DNA of 7,274 nucleotides from Xanthobacteraceae bacterium (lineage in GTDB: Bacteria; Pseudomonadota; Alphaproteobacteria; Rhizobiales; Xanthobacteraceae). This document shows positions 5,871 to 7,274 of this stretch, piece by piece. The first letter of the stretch is position 1, and the number at the start of each line of letters is the position of its first letter. The stretch covers positions 1 through 7,274 of the forward strand of contig JASHRR010000737.1 of the NCBI GenBank assembly GCA_030037185.1. The letters are read 5' to 3'. Both the position numbers and the translations under genes were made by a program. The notes below the pieces were generated by a model. That model saw only the letters and a list, made by a program, of their open reading frames with translations. It did no database searches and was not told the DNA's origin.

Positions 5871-6128
5871 TTAAGCTGGCCCTCGGCCACCCTAGCTGCC
5901 TGATCTGCCTTGCCATCCCCACCTACCCAAGGGGCGAATGGGCCAGGGAAAGCTACGCTCCCTCAGTAGGGTCGCGGGCAACGTGGGCGGCGCCCCTTAT
6001 AATTAGCCCCCAATGGCCCACAGACTCCCAGGAGACTCACTGGTGCGTTTTGGCGGCTGTTCGCTACCTGTACTTGTACGTTGCGAATTGCTTGGCGGAT
6101 GAACAGATCTTGCCCGAGCAGCGAGGAG
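5871..6128. other. Stretch without a supportable gene
   Basis: Short frames exist on both strands, but none shows a domain, ribosome site or coherent composition. The upstream part of the helicase gene would be expected just left of the fragment that follows; it is not recognisable here, so the helicase 5' end was lost or replaced. Confidence 0.45.
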
Positions 6129-6710
6129 AACGGTGAGCCTCCGTTGTATATTCTGGGCGGCCAACGGACCATTCCACCAGACAAGGGACTGTTCCTCGAA
6201 GAGACCTGGCGGCTGCATCCGGCCGTCTGCGCGTACACGTCCGAGCTCTTCTACGAGGGCAAGCTCCGCCCAAAGGACGGGCTTGAGAGACAGGTCATCA
6301 AGGGATCGGGACCGATAGGCGGCGCCGGTCTGTACTTCCTGCCCGTCGTGCACAACGGCAATCAGAATTCCTCTCCAGAAGTGGCTGACGCGGTCGGCCG
6401 TCTCGTGAGGACTATCCTCGCCGCGACTTGGGTCGATCGAGAGGGCCAGGAGAATCCGATCACGCTCGAAGATGTCATTTCATCACGCCTTACAACGCGC
6501 AAGTCTTCGAGATTCAGCAATACCTGCCAGGAGCGCGGGTCGGCACGGTGGACAAGTTCCAAGGCCAGGAAGCGCCGACCGCCATCTATTCGACCGCAAC
6601 ATCGCGCCATGCGGAGGCGCCACGAGGCATGGAGTTCCTCTACAGCCTCAACCGGCTCAACGTCGCGACATCCCGCACGCCAAATGCGTGTCGATCGTCC
6701 TTGGCTCGCA
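6129..6710 (+). pseudogene. Frameshifted C-terminal fragment of a superfamily I helicase
   Basis: Three frames joined in order give the end of a Dna2/UPF1-like helicase (AAA_12 type), as found in TM0106-family RecB-like nuclease/helicases. Frame one carries ILGGQRTIPPDKG, FLEETWRLHPAVCAYTSELF and ITLEDV. At about 6477 a one-base loss shifts to FITPYNAQVFEIQQ, VGTVDKFQGQE (motif V) and [10 protein letters not shown] (motif VI). At about 6677 a second shift (net two extra bases, AC) restores [10 protein letters not shown], after which similarity stops at about 6708. The ATP-binding motifs I and II, any nuclease domain and the C-terminus are absent. The start given is where similarity becomes credible, not an initiation codon. 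It cannot encode a working helicase. Assignment to a C-terminal SF1 domain is firm; the exact subfamily is less so. Confidence 0.83.
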
Positions 6711-6845
6711 CAGGACGTGCATCAGGGCAATCGGATGATTGATATAGGGACTCGCGTCGCTGTCTTTCCGGCGTTGCATACGGTGCTTCTGCGCAGCGAA
6801 CTCGACCGCGCGAATCACCAAACCGACGTTGTAGGAATCGTTCAT
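6711..6845 (-). pseudogene. N-terminal fragment of a MESH1/SpoT-type HD hydrolase
   Basis: From the ATG at 6845 (GGAGGGAGG about 13 bases upstream) the frame gives [18 protein letters not shown] and then [15 protein letters not shown]. This matches the start of HD-domain (p)ppGpp hydrolases of the MESH1/SpoT group: His21 in the KHRxQRRK segment and His37 in NHP correspond to conserved active-site region histidines. After about residue 45 the similarity stops and the frame runs into the antisense of the helicase fragment, ending at 6657. The HD doublet itself and the rest of the roughly 180-aa family length are missing. The fragment keeps its own start and ribosome site, so a 62-aa chimeric peptide could be translated, but hydrolase activity is not expected. 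Confidence 0.75.
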
Positions 6846-7274
6846 TAGATTACTCTACCTCCCTCCTGCAAACAATAAACAGGCCAATCCAAGTCGTCAG
6901 CCAGGCGCACTAAAGAGGGCGTCAAGACGCGAGATAGACGACATCAGCCGCGAGGTCTACCAACGATTCGGCGACCTTGACGTCATCATGGAAGAAAACT
7001 CGCCTCATCTGTTGGCCAAGCTCCCGCCTGAGAAAGATTGACGTGGCGTCGGAAGCCGGAACCATCACAGCCGACGAAGCGGATGCGCTATGGCGCCGCC
7101 GCGAGCGGCGCGTGCGAGGTGCGTGGCGTCGTAAAAGGGTCTGTGAGGCTCATTTTTCATCCATCGCATTGAGCGGAACCGATCCGCATGCAGTGGATGA
7201 TAGAATGCTCTTCGATAGAGGGCACGCGTCTCTTACTGAACTGACCTGGAGTCCTTCCGCTCACTGAACAGAAG
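6846..7274 (+). other. Right-end stretch with a possible frameshifted reading frame
   Basis: One plus frame reads EIDDISREVYQRFGDLDVIM and NSPHLLAKLPPEKD and stops at TGA 7021-7023. Dropping one base near 7018-7020 continues it as IDVASEAGTITADEADALW, which is open to the TGA at 7265-7267. The join is smooth (PPEK then ID) and the codon use looks coding across it, so a single gene with a one-base insertion is plausible. I recognise no family, and no clear start or ribosome site is visible between 6846 and 6930. From about 7140 on I see nothing gene-like. Confidence 0.35.

Overview
The window looks like an accessory, partly decayed stretch of an alphaproteobacterial chromosome. A Bradyrhizobium-like rhizobial relative is my best guess. 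This rests on high GC, a GcrA-type small regulator, a tRNA-Gln fragment of alphaproteobacterial type, and an integrase-core transposase of a kind I associate with Bradyrhizobium. The taxon is inferred, not proven.

Left block (1-5305). The last ~60 bases of a transposase reading frame plus its 3' flank open the window (1-94). The same sequence recurs in direct orientation at 5213-5305, at the end of a 5'-truncated transposase. Between the copies lie three minus-strand genes that could be one operon, read right to left. The first is a 69-aa zinc-ribbon protein (3379-3170). The second is a four-helix membrane protein whose frame runs 3007-2342 but is cut by two in-frame TGA codons. Five bases after its final stop comes a 739-aa exported protein (2336-117) made of two complete ricin-type beta-trefoils followed by a gingipain-type (C25) cysteine peptidase domain. 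On the plus strand, 3907-4518 encodes a small exported protein of unknown family.

Junction (5306-5530). The 3' half of a minus-strand tRNA-Gln(UUG), still followed by its own hairpin/T-run terminator, lies at 5388-5437. Its 5' half is absent. This is what integration at a tRNA gene leaves at one island end, so I read it as an attachment-site remnant with the island extending to the right. Copies of a 10-base motif (TTTCCAAATG, either strand) surround it.

Right block (5530-7274). An 85-aa GcrA-like HTH protein is followed by clear gene debris. A doubly frameshifted C-terminal piece of a superfamily I (Dna2/UPF1-like) helicase on plus abuts, tail to tail, the N-terminal piece of a MESH1/SpoT-type HD hydrolase on minus, and both are cut at about 6708-6711. 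The last 400 bases hold only a possible frameshifted reading frame that I do not recognise.

The most distinctive candidate system is the lectin-C25 protein with its coupled membrane gene. The rest mainly records island insertion and decay.
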